Source of the DNA: Castor canadensis
Taxonomy: Eukaryota; Chordata; Mammalia; Rodentia; Castoridae
Direction of reading: 5' to 3'
Assembly: GCF_047511655.1 (NCBI RefSeq)
Contig: NC_133387.1
Span: 22,810,353 to 22,874,352, forward strand
Length of the DNA stretch: 64,000 nucleotides
Made by a program: the position numbers and the translations under genes. Position 1 is the first letter of the stretch, and each line of letters begins with the position of its first letter. Under the pieces are notes generated by a model that saw only the letters and a list, made by a program, of their open reading frames with translations, ran no database searches and was not told where the DNA came from. Shown here piece by piece: positions 1 to 11,470 of the stretch.

Positions 1-384
1 AAGACATAGAATCGAATTCTCTCCAAATCTCAAGAGGAAAAAGAACTTTATAGGACTAGAGCAATGCAAGTCTTTAAAAAAAGAGTAACATCTGTAAGTT
101 TGGTTGCAAAAAAATGAATAGAGGCAAGCAACAAGAAGAACATATTGCTACAAATATAATAAACAGGCATTATGTTTCATATTTAAGTCTCTATATGTTG
201 ATCAGAAAAAGTTAAGATTCTAAAATATAGAAGGATAAAATACCCTCACAAAAGCAGCAACATCTTTAACCAATAAAGATTTAAGATGTCTCATCTGTAG
301 AGAGTAAAAAATATAAGTTAACCACTAAAGTGCCATGTACCATTTCCCACTGTTAAGTTAGCATAAATCTAAAAATAATTCCTT
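1..384. other. A/T-rich unannotated DNA
   Basis: The stretch is A-rich with no long open frame. It may be decayed L1 sequence, but no diagnostic segment could be matched. Confidence 0.4.
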
Positions 385-692
385 TGGGACCTCTGCTTCT
401 GGTTAATGTTAGGAAAACGCCGCTCACAAAGAAACCTCAGGAGAAAAGTCTCACGTCCATAGAGCAAAGTTTAATGGCAGGCCCAAACTGCCAGGCTGGC
501 CGCGGAAAAGATGGGGGCAGCAGCGAACCTGGGCCAGGTGTGGCTTTTATAGGAGGGGAAGGTTACAAAAGTTAGCGCATGCGCAGTAGTCTCCGGTAGG
601 GGTGGAAATTTGTTTAAGGGCGGGGCTGTCCTTGGGAGTTTCTCAAGTGAGGTCTGAGGATAAAAAGGTCCACCGATTTATAAATGGCGACA
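385..692 (-). repeat. Solo endogenous-retrovirus-type LTR, antisense
   Basis: On the minus strand this 308-bp block begins TGTCGCC and ends GGTCCCA, giving the TG...CA ends of an LTR. It has ordered promoter parts: a GC box (618-626), an NRF1-like palindrome GCGCATGCGC (575-584), a TATAAAA box (545-551) and an ATTAAA poly-A signal (470-475), followed by a U5-like stretch. The TATA to poly-A spacing of about 75 bp fits a short R region. No gag, pol or env frames lie beside it, so it is a solo LTR. No clear short target duplication is visible, so the exact edges are uncertain. CpG content is high compared with its flanks, suggesting a relatively recent insertion or protection from decay. The ERV class cannot be fixed from sequence alone. 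Confidence 0.72.
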
Positions 693-1780
693 TTTATAAA
701 TTGTAGAAAGCCACAATTGGAATCTGCACTAGCAATAGGAACTGGCTGGATAAGCTATAAAATCATAGTTTAAAAACCATCAGAGCGTTGAGTATGCAAA
801 AAAACCTAAATGAAGTAAATTCCAGAAAATGACATGCTCTTTCTAGGGTAGAAGAGATCCATGACTACTTCTGTCTGCAAAAAAGGAGCAGAAAGAAGAG
901 GAATGTACCATAAACTCAGATAGAGAGATATCCTTCAGACTTCTAACAACATTTTAAGGGCTGTGAACTATGACTGATTAGAATCCCAAAAAGTTACCAA
1001 TGCCTTCACATAACTCTTCATCAAGTGCAGATGAGGAAAAGACCAAGACTAAGGGCAGGGCCGGGGTGAAGGGAAGGCCCTTGTGCCACCTAGGACCTTC
1101 CAGTATGCAAGACTGAGGCCTATGTGGGACAGGAGAACCACCAAGGGCAGTGTAGCAGCTCTCCTAAAACTGGGAGCAGGGGCTGGGGGTGGAGGGAGGT
1201 CTCCCGAGTTGCAAAAACTTAGCAGCAAGACTGTGGGTGTCACAGATCCCAAACCCTGATGAAGGGAAAGTCCTGCTACCATGTGCAAATCCTCTGAAGC
1301 CAGCAGTGAGCTGGACCCAGCTGAAACTGACAGAGCCTGGGCTCTGCTTAAGATAACTTTAATAGTTCAGTCCCCTACATTAGCAGGCTAGAGGGAGCCA
1401 TACCTTTTCTATGGACAGATAGTATTTACTTCAATCTCTGCTATTCCTTCACACACAATGTCCAACATACATGAAGACTTAGGAGGCCACCAGAGAGCAA
1501 GAAATTGTGGAGTAGAGTAACAGTAAATAGAAAGAGGCCTAATGTTAAATTTATCTAAATAGTAACTGTAAAATTTCAAAGCTGAAAATTGCTGAGCATA
1601 GATTTTAAGTACTCTCACCACACATAAAAAAAAGATAGGTATGTGAGATAATGCATATGTTAATTAGCTTTAGATAGTCATTTCACAGTGTATGCATATT
1701 TCAAAATATCATGCTCTGAACCATAAATATATGCAATCTTTGTCAGTTAAAAAAGATAGACTTTTAAAAAAAATCTTAGG
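693..1780. other. Unannotated DNA between LTR and L1M
   Basis: The block holds unique, moderately A-rich sequence. A GC-richer patch lies near 1,050-1,290 with no recognisable coding content. The short frames on both strands are not protein-like. Confidence 0.4.
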
Positions 1781-4115
1781 AAATTTTAGCAGAGAGATGA
1801 AAACTATAAAAGAACTAAAATGGGTATGTTGTTAATTCTTGAAAAGACCATTAATTGTGCAAAACTAAAATTATAACAGTGCCTTATGGGTTTATAGCAT
1901 ATGTAACAGAAAGAAACATGACAACGTAAACATAGAGAAGAAACATGAGGCAGGTGCCGTGACACCATTGCAGTGTGTTCTTACACTGTTCACAGAGTTG
2001 TTGCTTAAAAGCATATATTGATAATCAAATGATTCCGAGAATAATCTACAAATTGTACAATGTAGGTATAGTTTAAAAAGTCAAAAGAGGAGATAAAATA
2101 ATGTATCAAAATATTTAATTCACCTAAGAATATGGTGGGGGGAGAATGGGCAAGGAAAACCAACCAAATGGGACAAATAGAAAATAAATACCAAGATGGG
2201 AGACCTAACTCAATCATAGTGATAATTATATTGAATATAAGTGAGCTAACTGCTCTAACTGAAAAAGCAAAGATTGTCAGATCATGTAGGAAAGTAAGAT
2301 CCAACTATTGTCATTTCTAAGAAAGATAGTTTAAATGGAGAAATTTCTTTAAAAATACAAATTTTCAAAACTTATACACCATAGGAAATCTAAATAATAC
2401 AGTCCTAAATCTATTTTTGAACTGAAGTTATAATTTAAAAAGCACCAAAGGAAAGTTCATTCCCAAATAGCTTCATTGATGACTTATGTCAAGCATGTAA
2501 AAAATAATAATGTCAATCTTATACAAATTCTTTTAGAAATAGAAAAGGAAGAAGCACTCCCTATGGAACCCTGGTACTAAATTCTGGAAAAGATATTACA
2601 ATGAAGGAACACAGAACAATATTCTTCAGAAACACAAACACAAACATCTGTAACAAAATATTTGTAAATCAAATCCTCTGTGCATTAAAAGAATAACACA
2701 TCCTGTAAATGTGTGATAATTAATCGAACAGAATAGAATCTTCAAAACTAGATCTAGATCTATATGGTTAATTGTCAATCAAATTACCAAGCCAATTTGA
2801 AGGAAAAGAATTGTCTTTTTAATAAATCATGCTTAAACACCTGGATATGCAGAGAAAAAAAGAACCTCAATCCCGACCTTATTCCTCACAAAAAAATCAA
2901 TTTGAAATATGTCAAAAACCTAAGTATAGGAACTACAAGCATAAAGTCTCTGGAAGAAGGTACAGAAAAATATCTTCCCAACTTTAGGAAAACAGATTTT
3001 TTAGGACACAAAAATAACAAATCTTAAGATTCAAAATTTGGTAAATTGAACTTCATAAAAGTTAAAATTTTCTACTCAATGAGGATATATTATTAACAAA
3101 TAACAGCAAGCCACAGACTAGGATATATTTTCCATATATCTGACAAAGGGATTGTATCCATAATATATAAAGTCTTATAAATAATAACAAGACAAAATAT
3201 AAAATATACTGCATATATAGAGATGTATATATGTAGAGAAAAAGAATTGCTACTAAGTACTTTAAAAGTAAGTTGAAAAGGTGTTCAGCATACCTATTAT
3301 ATATGTTTTTCCTTCTATTAGAATGGCTAAAATAAAACAGATTGGCAATTTCAGATTTTAGTAAGGATGTAGAACTGAACTCACACATCTCTATTGACAT
3401 GTAAAATGCACAACCATTTTGGACATTTGCATAAAATTAACATACCTATCCTCTATCCTAGCAATTCCACTCCTGGATATTTATCCAAGAGAAATGAAGA
3501 TATATGTCACAAAAGTGGGTAATATTTTTCAACTGTGCATAGATGCTTGTAACAGCCTTATTCCTAATAGACCCAACTATGAAACAACTGAAATGTTCAT
3601 TAACGGGAAAATAGATAAACAAGCTATGTTCATGCAGTAGAAAAGTACTCAGTCTAAAGAGAGAATGAACTACTGATACATATAAAAGCATGAATGAATT
3701 TCACAAACATTGAGTTAAACAGCAACCAAAGTTAGACAGAAAATAGAATGCTTTCTGTAAAATTCCTTTTTTATTTCTTTCTTCTTCTTTTTTAATTGAC
3801 ACTGCTGGGGTTTGAACTCAGGGCTTTGGGTTTGCTAGGCAGGTGCTCTACCACTTGAGCCATACCCCAGCCCCTTTTACTCAAAGTTCAGGATAGCAAA
3901 AGAAATGGTGAAGAAAGTCAAAAAGTGGCCACCATAGGTGGAGACTGGGTGTGACCATAGGAAACTTCCTGTGTGGGGTGAATACTGCATATCTTATTGG
4001 GAGTGGTAGATTTGTAGGTGTACATAATTACGAAAATTTATCAAACTAAGCTCTTAAAATAGAGTCAGTTCATTTTGTACAACTCATACCTCAACTTAAA
4101 TTTTAATAGTATCTT
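1781..4115 (+). repeat. Decayed sense L1M LINE (ORF1/ORF2 remnants and 3' UTR)
   Basis: Segments appear in the order expected for an ancient L1. Near 1,785 is sequence like the L1M ORF1 region, near 2,215-2,320 the ORF2 endonuclease region, and near 2,540-2,700 the reverse transcriptase region (an actccctatgg stretch followed by an aacaaaatatttgtaaatcaaatcc-like block). Near 3,455-3,640 is the ORF2 C-terminal region, and at 3,900-4,110 a 3' UTR. Many stops and deletions leave no functional frame. The full element would be about 6 kb, so internal deletions are extensive. It is interrupted by the antisense SINE at 3,767-3,874. Subfamily was not determined. Confidence 0.72.
3767..3874 (-). repeat. 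ID/tRNA-like SINE, antisense, inside L1M
   Basis: Read on the minus strand this starts ggggctggggtatggctcaa, has an A-box/B-box-like tRNA-derived body with an agttcaaacccc segment, and ends in an A-rich tail (the T-rich run at 3,767-3,794 on the plus strand). It is typical of rodent ID-related SINEs; the gctcaagtggtagagc wording resembles beaver and kangaroo-rat families. It splits the L1M 3' UTR, so it is younger than that element. Confidence 0.82.
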
Positions 4116-6384
4116 TGGCTGATAAAAGTGTAGTAAAACCTCTATAAGTTGGTCAATCATTCTGTAAATCATTTTGCCAGCAAAAACTCTCAAAATTTCA
4201 AACAATTTAATGCCATAATTTCACTAGGCAAATCTACTCTTATTTAGTTTTTTCATTAGTGAATATGAATTGTAAAAAATAACAGTTTTCATCATGACAT
4301 TTTTCAAGCATCAGGCAAATCTACTTTTAAAAAGTTCATAATAACAACAGCAGCACCACAAAATGTTAATCACAGTTATCTTTATAATAGTATAATCTGA
4401 AACATATTTAATTATTACAGCAAAATCCAACATAGTACAATAACAACTTCATAGAATATATTTTATCATTAAAATTATACAGAAGGAGACCACATACCAA
4501 GGTAAATATGTATTTATTCTACAATCCTTTTACATTCTTACCAAAATCACATAATAAGTAACAATAATTCATTCTTAAATTCACTAATGGGTTTTTCCTT
4601 TTCAGATCTATTATATTTTTCTTTCTTTTAATAATATTATCAGTTTTCAGTTTTTTCTTGATATTTTCAGAATGTGCATTTTTCTAAGAACAACTTAGTT
4701 TTCTATCATCTATCATTTATATTTTTTAGTCATTTTCTCCTTTGTTTAAATTGGCTTTTTCTATATGAGAAATCTATGACTAAATTTTAATTATTTTTCA
4801 TGTATATAAAAGGAACTCAGGTTTACCTAATAGTTTTTATTTTTTAGGAAATAAATTTTGAACTAGGTTTTAATTTGTAAATATTACAAATCAAAGTATT
4901 TACAATGGCTCAAATACTCCTGCCTACCAGAGAGTCATAACATATAATGAAATACTGACTTATCAATGAAAAGATGAAAGACATTTACTTTGAAAATGTC
5001 TGCAAATATTAGCAGTGGCTAGCCTCTGCTTAGTGAGATGCAGTTTAACTTCTTTTTCTTACAATGAAAATCTATTATTTTGTGATATAGAGAAATGGTG
5101 ACGTTAAACCCCCACTTTAGGCTAAAGTCCTCCCCAAGCCCTGAGCCAACCCTGAGTCTAGTTAGGTCAGGGAAACACAGAGATCCCTGGTCCAGAAGCT
5201 TTCCCCTGACTTCACGTTCCACTTCCAGCCACAGACCTTGATTTCCTTTTCCTCTACTACTCCTTTGATGTTAACAACCCAATGCTCTGAGGGTTCCTTT
5301 TCTCAACCTCAGCCTCACTCCTAGCAGACCTACAGTGCACACGGACATTGTAAGATCAGTAAATCTGTGGAGAGAGTTCAGGAAGCAGGGACCCTCAAAC
5401 CCTCCTCTCCCTCTTGGTTCCAGGGCTCCTTGCGTTACACAGGCAGCTGGACCAACAGCTATGCCTTCCTTCCCTCCCTTAGTCCTCAGCACCAAAAGCC
5501 TGCTGAGCCATCTAGCTCCAGCTCTTGCCAGACCTTTATTAACCATGACAGGGTCTGGAAAGCCTGTGAAACATCATAATCTCTCCTGTCTCCGTGTAGA
5601 AGCAAATAGAGTTAGAAGAGGCTGTGGAGGGTGGAGAATGGCAGATGCATCCCTGGAGAGCCCAGCTTCAGCCAGCCTTCCTTCCCTATCTGTGTCTCCC
5701 CCTCTCAGCTCAGATCCTCAGGAGTCTGGCCAAGCCTGCTGAAGAGGAGCTAAAGAGGTGACTGCAAATTGAAATGAACATGCTACCGAAAAGAATTCCA
5801 AGTGATGAGGAAAAACCTTTCTGGGACCCTGGCGTATTGCAGACAGAAGACTTTCACCCATCTATGCTGGAGTATAAATTAGAGCTGAATTCTGTCCCTC
5901 CCTCCTCCTAACCCCGGCAGTACTTAGAAAAGGAGAGAGTATCCAAGAGGAGGAGCAAGAATAGCTCAAATTAGAGGGAAATTCATTAAAATATGTTTCC
6001 TTGCTGACTATTCAATCACTAATTGACTTTCCCTTCTCACTTTAATTTTGACACTGGTGTCCTGATTAATTAACTCTGTCACCAAAGCCTCAGAGTGCCA
6101 CAGAAGGACTTACCAGAACTATCTCTGAATTCCAGCCAGTTTGCCGGGTAGGCTCTCCATGGGTAATGGCCTTAGTCCATCTTAGTCCCTTGTGGTCACT
6201 GAGGCACGTTGTAATTCTCTCACCACTCACATGGGGCCCAGCCAGCAGGAAGAGAATCTGAAAGCCTGCCTTGTTGCTCTAAGTCTCTGACAGCATAATA
6301 AATTCCCTTCTTTCTATATCCCAAATGCATAGATAGTTCATCATGGAGGAATGGCTCACCAGTTCTGTTTCTGGATGAGCCTCC
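4116..6384. other. Unannotated DNA, AT-rich then GC-richer unique sequence
   Basis: From 4,116 to 5,020 the DNA is AT-rich and probably old repeat remnant; a 13-base aggcaaatctact unit occurs twice, near 4,225 and 4,313. From 5,100 to 6,300 it is unique and about average in GC. An overlapping pair of plus-strand frames at 5,335-5,742 has no recognisable domain. A homeodomain-motif-rich strip at 5,985-6,085 is discussed in the findings. Confidence 0.4.
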
Positions 6385-6545
6385 TGGGAAATCATTTATT
6401 TATTCACTCATTCAGCCATGCAGATATTTTTCTCATTTTTGACTGGACTGTGCTAGATTCTGGGGAGGAGGGAATGAGATCAAAGGAACTATAAATAATA
6501 AGGTTCTATTTGTAATGCATTTATGACTTTAGTTGAAAAGATAAC
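6385..6545 (-). repeat. Possible L2-type 3' end, antisense
   Basis: The plus strand shows a decayed attcactcattcagccatg segment followed by a gtgctagattctggggagg segment. This matches the reverse-complement order of an L2/MIR-like 3' terminus (attcattcaacaaatatt... gtgctaggcactgggg). Divergence is high. Confidence 0.45.
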
Positions 6546-7117
6546 ACATTCACTTATAAAAATGATAGCCAAGGTTTGTTGTTCTCAATAAAACTCACCA
6601 AGTAGGAAGAGTCAATTGCCTTGGGTGTCAAGGCATGTCTCCTCTTCCTCTCCTTCTGGAATCCTCTGTCATATCTCAAACATGCATTGAACCACAGTGG
6701 AGCCACCCCCAAGTGGATCTTTGGCAGGAGAAAAGGTCCAAGTTCTCTTCCTCTGTCTGGATGTCTCCACTCCCTCTCCTGGAATGGATGGATAAGAGTA
6801 GAAGACAGATCCAGGAAGAAGAGCTCCTGTTTCACCCCCATCCCACGGGGCAGATGGATCCAGATTGGTCAGTTTGATAGTTTGGACTGGGCCACATGTG
6901 AGTAGAGCCACCTGCCCTAACATAGGTCATTGTCTAGCATGTGGTCTTTACTGCATTGGGAACTCCCAAACATGGTGGGTTTTTTTCTCTTTTGTCTTTA
7001 GCTTATGTGGCAGAATGGCATGCTGCCCCAAGGATCCACTCTCCTTGAGCAAGCCCCACCATCTTGTCCACATCTCTCTTCCTTCCACTCAGGAAGAAGA
7101 TTCATGACTGGAGTTGA
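6546..7117. other. Unannotated unique DNA
   Basis: Several overlapping short frames are present on both strands, but none resembles a known protein or has a plausible exon structure. No repeat was recognised. Confidence 0.4.
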
Positions 7118-7283
7118 CTTTTTTCTTTTCCTTTTTTTTTTTTCTTTCTTATATTTTTACTTTTATTTTTTTAATTTGGAGACAGAATCTCACTACGTTG
7201 CTCAAGTCGGTCTTGAACTTGCCACTCTCCTGCCTCAGCCTCCCAAGAGCTGGGATTACAGGTAGTTGCCACCACACCCAGCT
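7118..7283 (-). repeat. 7SL-derived (B1/Alu-like) SINE, antisense
   Basis: The plus strand shows a poly-T rich tail, then gagacagaatctcactac, cctcagcctcccaagagc and tgggattacaggtagttgcc. This is the antisense of a 7SL-RNA-derived monomer. The head lies near 7,282 and the A-tail at 7,125-7,175. An aacttttttt-like string near both edges may be a target duplication. Confidence 0.8.
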
Positions 7284-7845
7284 AACTTTTTTGTCTTAAA
7301 ATGGATGTTATGTAAAAGAAGAGAAAAGCATAAGCTGCCCTTTGTTTCTGCTTCCTCCAACCTAACTCTTCTAAATTAGACCTTAGCATCCCCCCTCCTA
7401 CAATAAGGTACTATTTTATTTTCCTTTTCTAGTTTCTAACTTGACACTCATAGTGAGGCATTCCAGAGGCTTCTGTCCAAAGACCATCTAGGGGATCCTG
7501 ATTCCCTATACAAATGGAGAAGAGTGCTGAGGACACCAGGCTCCAGCCAAACCATCCACTCAGTGTGCCTCCTGCAGAAGACCTTCTCCTCAAGGTAGTT
7601 TCAAGGCTCTATCCTAATGCAACTCTTGCCATGTGCTCATATCTGAGATATACTTTTCTAGATAACCCAATTTCTTGTATCTCCTATTTTGCTTCTAAAA
7701 TCTAACTTGTAGCCTACCTTAGCAACCAATATTAATACCCCTTTGTTAAAAAAGAAAAAAACCCCAATACCTTCCCACGGCACTTGGAATAAATTCCTAT
7801 CTACTTGCTGTGGGCTATAAGATAGATTGTATTGTTTATCTCCAA
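7284..7845. other. Unannotated DNA
   Basis: The stretch is unique and slightly AT-rich with a few short frames. No repeat or coding sequence was recognised. Confidence 0.4.
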
Positions 7846-8130
7846 TAGCTATTACTTCCCTCTCTGGGAGGATTCCATATACCCACCCCAATGACATCAC
7901 ACTTGGCTGGGTAATTTGCTTTGGCCAATGGAAATGACACATCAGTGTTTGTGAGAAGCCTTAAAGCCATTTCCTCTTCCAAAACAACAGAAATGTTCTA
8001 GGTGGGAGCTTCTCCATCCACCTGTGCCTTGGAATGGAGATGTGCAACTGACCGGTGATGGACACGTGATATAAGGGAACTATAAACGTCTCTGTTGTAT
8101 GCTACTGAGATTTGAGGGCCATTTTTTACC
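7846..8130 (+). repeat. Old MLT/MER-type LTR-like fragment
   Basis: The order ggccaatggaaatgacacat, a cttccaaaac-type segment and a terminal ctactgagatttgagg segment matches the 3' half of old mammalian LTR-like repeats (gccaatgggatgt... ccactgagatttggg). The family name is uncertain. Confidence 0.5.
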
Positions 8131-8239
8131 ATGCACTTTAGCCTAATGTGAATGACACACTGTACAATGTGACTTTACCTCTGGTCACTTCTCCATCTCC
8201 CTGCTCTACCTTCTATCCCACTACACACTGCACACCACA

Positions 8240-8640
8240 CACTCTGGCCTTCCTTCTCTTCTTTGGTCATGCCAACTTATTCTCACCAAAAAGCCTTCTC
8301 ATGTGCTGTTCCCTCTACCTAGAATGCTTTCCCCAGGGGGTTTTACATGGCTGGTTCTCTGTCATTAATCAGATCTTGGTTCAAATGTTACCTTTTTTGT
8401 GTGTGTGGGACTGGTGTTTGAATCCAGGGCTTTGTGCTTGCAAAACAGAATTCTTCCTTCTTATCCCCTCTGTAAGGTAGCCCGCTATCGGATTATCCAT
8501 TTGTTTTGTGTTTGTTTCCCCTTCATTGGAAGAGTACTCGGTGAGAATAGAGACTCTCTCCATCATCTTCCCACTGTATCTTCAGAACTAGACAGTTAAC
8601 ACCTGCCACGTTGACAGTAAGTCTTTGCATAATAAATAAA
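8240..8640 (+). repeat. L2 LINE 3' region, sense, split by a SINE
   Basis: The diagnostic L2 wording is present: gtgctgttccctctacctag then aatgctttccccag, cttggttcaaatgttacc, and a terminal segment near 8,525-8,635 that ends in a cataataaataaatg-like stretch. The SINE at 8,391-8,466 interrupts it. L2 is ancient in mammals and no open frame survives. Confidence 0.75.
8391..8466 (-). repeat. ID/tRNA-like SINE fragment, antisense
   Basis: A TG-rich tail (8,391-8,408) is followed by ctggtgtttgaatccagggc, the antisense B-box of an ID-like SINE. The 5' head is truncated near 8,466. It sits inside L2 sequence. Confidence 0.7.
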
Positions 8641-9660
8641 TGCACCTCTCTCCCAACTTTAAAGCCATTATCAGCCTCCAACTGGGTACCTCTTCCTGGA
8701 AATCCTCAAATGCAACAGATTCAAAGCAGAATTCATAATTCCCTCCTCTTTTCCCTCACCCTGCCCCTTCTTCCTCTTTTGTTCCCTGACTAGCACCACC
8801 ATCATGCACCCCATCACCCAAACCAGAAGCCTTAGGGTAGCTTTTCTCTCTCCTCCCTCCAGTCCCTCATCTCAGTCAGTATCCAGGTTGATTGTCTTCC
8901 TTAAATCTCTCTCTAATCCACTCTGTCTCATTCCTGTGCACCCACCCTCATCCAGACCCTCATCATCCCTTGGTCTGGATTATCACAATCTTTACGGAAT
9001 AGGATTCCTTGTTTCCAATCCCCCCTCCCATCTGTGCTGCACACTGCCACCAGAATTATCTTTCTAAAATCTGATCATGTCACTCTCCCATTTAGGAGGA
9101 TTTCAAAGGCACTACAGGATACAGCTTTACTCCTTCAAGACCATGGGATACCTTTGGTTTTGACTTCCACTAACTCCCCAGCATCTCCCCTACCATCTCT
9201 TAGCCCCCTTTCCATACAGCCATGCAGAACCATGGGTTGGCACTCATTGCGCTCTCTCCTGGAATGCCCTTCGCCTGCCAGCTCCTGCCCCACCCCAAAC
9301 ACTGGCATCCACACACTCCCATCTGCATCTGCCTACTGCTAGCATTCTCTACTGCACACTGAGTTATCTCGGTCCTCATTGCTCCCTCTGTGTCACCTCT
9401 CCTGGCTCCTCCCTGCCCTCCTCTGTAAAAATAAAAATAACTGTAATTATGAGCAAGTCTTCATTCACTCTCGAACACTTTGTGCCAACCTCTATCCTGA
9501 AACTTAGCACATGGCATGGGGAACAGGGTAGTCTTCTCCACAAGTCTGTGTGCTCCTTAAGGGCTTACTTAGTCTTTCCTGTTTGGGTTCCAGTATGTCA
9601 CACAGTGCCTGACACATAGTATGTGCTCAGTAAATCTTGCTGCAGGAAATAGATGACTAG
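8641..9660 (+). repeat. Long sense L2 LINE
   Basis: Successive L2 segments are in order: a catgcaccccatcacccaaa box near 8,803, an agaattatctttctaaaatc box near 9,051 followed by tgatcatgtcactctccc, a tcctggaatgcccttcgcc box near 9,259, and the 3' terminus cagtgcctgacacatagtat near 9,604 followed by gctcagtaaatc. At about 1 kb it is among the better preserved L2 copies here. Plus-strand frames at 8,804-9,342 are relics of it rather than a gene. Confidence 0.8.
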
Positions 9661-9994
9661 AATAGTTGCTGTGCAGTATAAGGTGAGAGCTTAATGGGTG
9701 AGCGTATCATGTTACAAGCTAGGGCACAAGTTTACATCATTTGATCACGAAAAAACATACAAGTGATGGTTTGTCTCAGGAATAATTCTGTCCTCAAAAA
9801 AGCTACCCTATGAAGAGGACACTTACCTAGTATATCAGAAAAGGATCCAGGATTTAAAGAGCCCTGTATACTCTAACTTCAGTTCACCCCATCTCTTCCA
9901 CCTCAAACTCCCACAACCCAGGCTTTCTCATCTACTGCGCATACAGATTTCCCAAATGGATCTTACAAAAAAGGCTTTACTCACATGCCTCCTA
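9661..9994. other. Unannotated DNA
   Basis: The stretch is unique, with no repeat, gene or strong motif recognised. Confidence 0.4.
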
Positions 9995-10095
9995 CTTCAC
10001 ACCTTCTAAAAGAGGAAGAAAGTAAGGTCCCCAAGCCTCATAATTAGTAAGTGGCCAAGTTAGAATTTGAATGCAAAGTCTACTTCTCAGCAAGG
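9995..10095 (-). repeat. MIR SINE fragment, antisense
   Basis: The plus strand reads aagtaaggtccccaagcctc then attagtaagtggccaagtta and gaatttgaatgcaaagtc, the antisense of the MIR core (gcacagctagtaagtggcag order). Confidence 0.62.
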
Positions 10096-10204
10096 CACCC
10101 TTCTTTCCCAGCTGGACTTACTTTCCTTCAAATGAGGTTACCCCTGATCCCCCACCACACCACCACCATCACCTGAAGCTCTAATTACAATACTCTTCTG
10201 AGGG

Positions 10205-10700
10205 GAACAACTGACAGTGGTGACTCCATTTTGAATGAGGGAGCCATTTTAGCAGCAGAAATCTGAAGGGGCAGGAGAAACAACAGGCTTCCTAGAGAAA
10301 TAACAGGCCTCTTATCAAGATAACAGAATGCAGCTGTAGGATGTGGATGGTGAACCCCAAGGTCAGGATGAGCTGACCAGACCTTCTAAGACTGTTCTGG
10401 TCAGTAAGGATGTGGTCAGGCAGGTGGCTGGGTTCAGAGGGGATGTTAACTAGGTGCCAACCAATCACAAATGTATTAAGTTTCAAGACAGTAGTTGAAC
10501 CTAAACTATGCAGAGCCCTATGTCACTCCTAACACTCTGGCTATACTATGGCATCGCTTTTCCTAAGCCCCTTCCATGCAGGAGCTTTGCTGTCCTTTCA
10601 ATAAATCCTATGCTTGCTTTACTCTTAAGTCCTGGTCCTGAACCTCCATTCATCGACATAGCCTGGACACCAACTCAGGATCAGTGATCCAGTAGCACTC
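10205..10700 (+). repeat. ERV-type LTR, sense
   Basis: A plausible LTR of about 490 bp begins near tgacagtggtgactcc (10,211) and ends near ccagtagca (10,699). It has gactccattttgaatg and agccattttagcagc repeats near its 5' side and an AATAAA poly-A signal at 10,600-10,605. A U5-like pyrimidine-rich tail contains cctggtcctgaacctcc. No internal retroviral frames flank it, so it is probably a solo LTR. The layout resembles gammaretrovirus-like LTRs; the family is unknown. Confidence 0.62.
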
Positions 10701-11325
10701 TTTCCATCTGGGGCGGTCTCTAATTGCCCTTCCTCCTAACCTCTCACCATCCCCATGTGTCTATGAAGGCAGCCTCCAGGAGAGACCAGCACCCCAGCTC
10801 CTTACTGGGAAATAGAGGCTCCCCTCTAGCTAGAAGTAGTAAGATCTTCCACACAGCCAGCCAGAACCATTTTCGGAGAATCAGATTCCAACCTAACGCT
10901 ATTTGAGGCTCAGAATAACCCCTCCAGCCTTCCAGCTTATTTCCTAAATGCAGTTCTTTACAGGAGTGATGGCACCTGTGGGGGAGGAAGAGAAAGGATT
11001 TAGCCTGAGAGTTGGTTTCATGTCATCTAAAAGGATTATTTTATGCCATCAGAAAGATAATTCCCCTCCTACAGGGAAGGATGGATTAGGTCTTTCTTCA
11101 GATGGGACTTTATAAAAAGATTATTTAAAGATTATAGGACAAAATGGATGCATTTGACAACATCTGCTTGGGCCTGGTTTTTGGCTGGCTATGAAACAGT
11201 TGTTATTTATGCAATTAGTATAGTGCTCGTGTGGGTGCTAATCTAGAGGTGATTTGCACACAAATGTCCACATGCTCCGTTATGGGGTTTCCTTCCCAAT
11301 CTCCTGCCATTGCTGACAAAGAGTG
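10701..11325. other. Unannotated DNA
   Basis: The stretch is unique with no recognised coding or repeat content. Confidence 0.4.
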
Positions 11326-11470
11326 ATGCAAAATGCCACTGTTTCCAAGAAGTCTTCCTTGATTTCTCCACCCAGAAGCAGATGTTCTTCCCTCCAGACC
11401 CCTGTTTCTCTTAAAGGTCGTACAATTCACTGCTTTGCCCAGAGATCTCCTGGCCTCTGCCTCTTCTTCC
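11326..11470 (+). repeat. Possible L2 fragment, sense
   Basis: The segment aagtcttccttgatttctcc with a following acccagaagcagatgttc resembles the L2 stretch that reads gaggccttccctgaccaccc. Divergence is high. Confidence 0.4.

Noticed and set aside
5335..5742. Plus-strand frame of 135 codons
   Set aside because: No domain, overlapping frames on both strands, serine/proline-rich by composition. Treated as non-coding.
6621..6905. Three overlapping frames on both strands suggesting a compact gene
   Set aside because: Overlapping shadows of one another with no domain or splice evidence.
8804..9342. Overlapping plus-strand frames resembling a small gene
   Set aside because: They lie entirely in L2 sequence and use L2-derived text.
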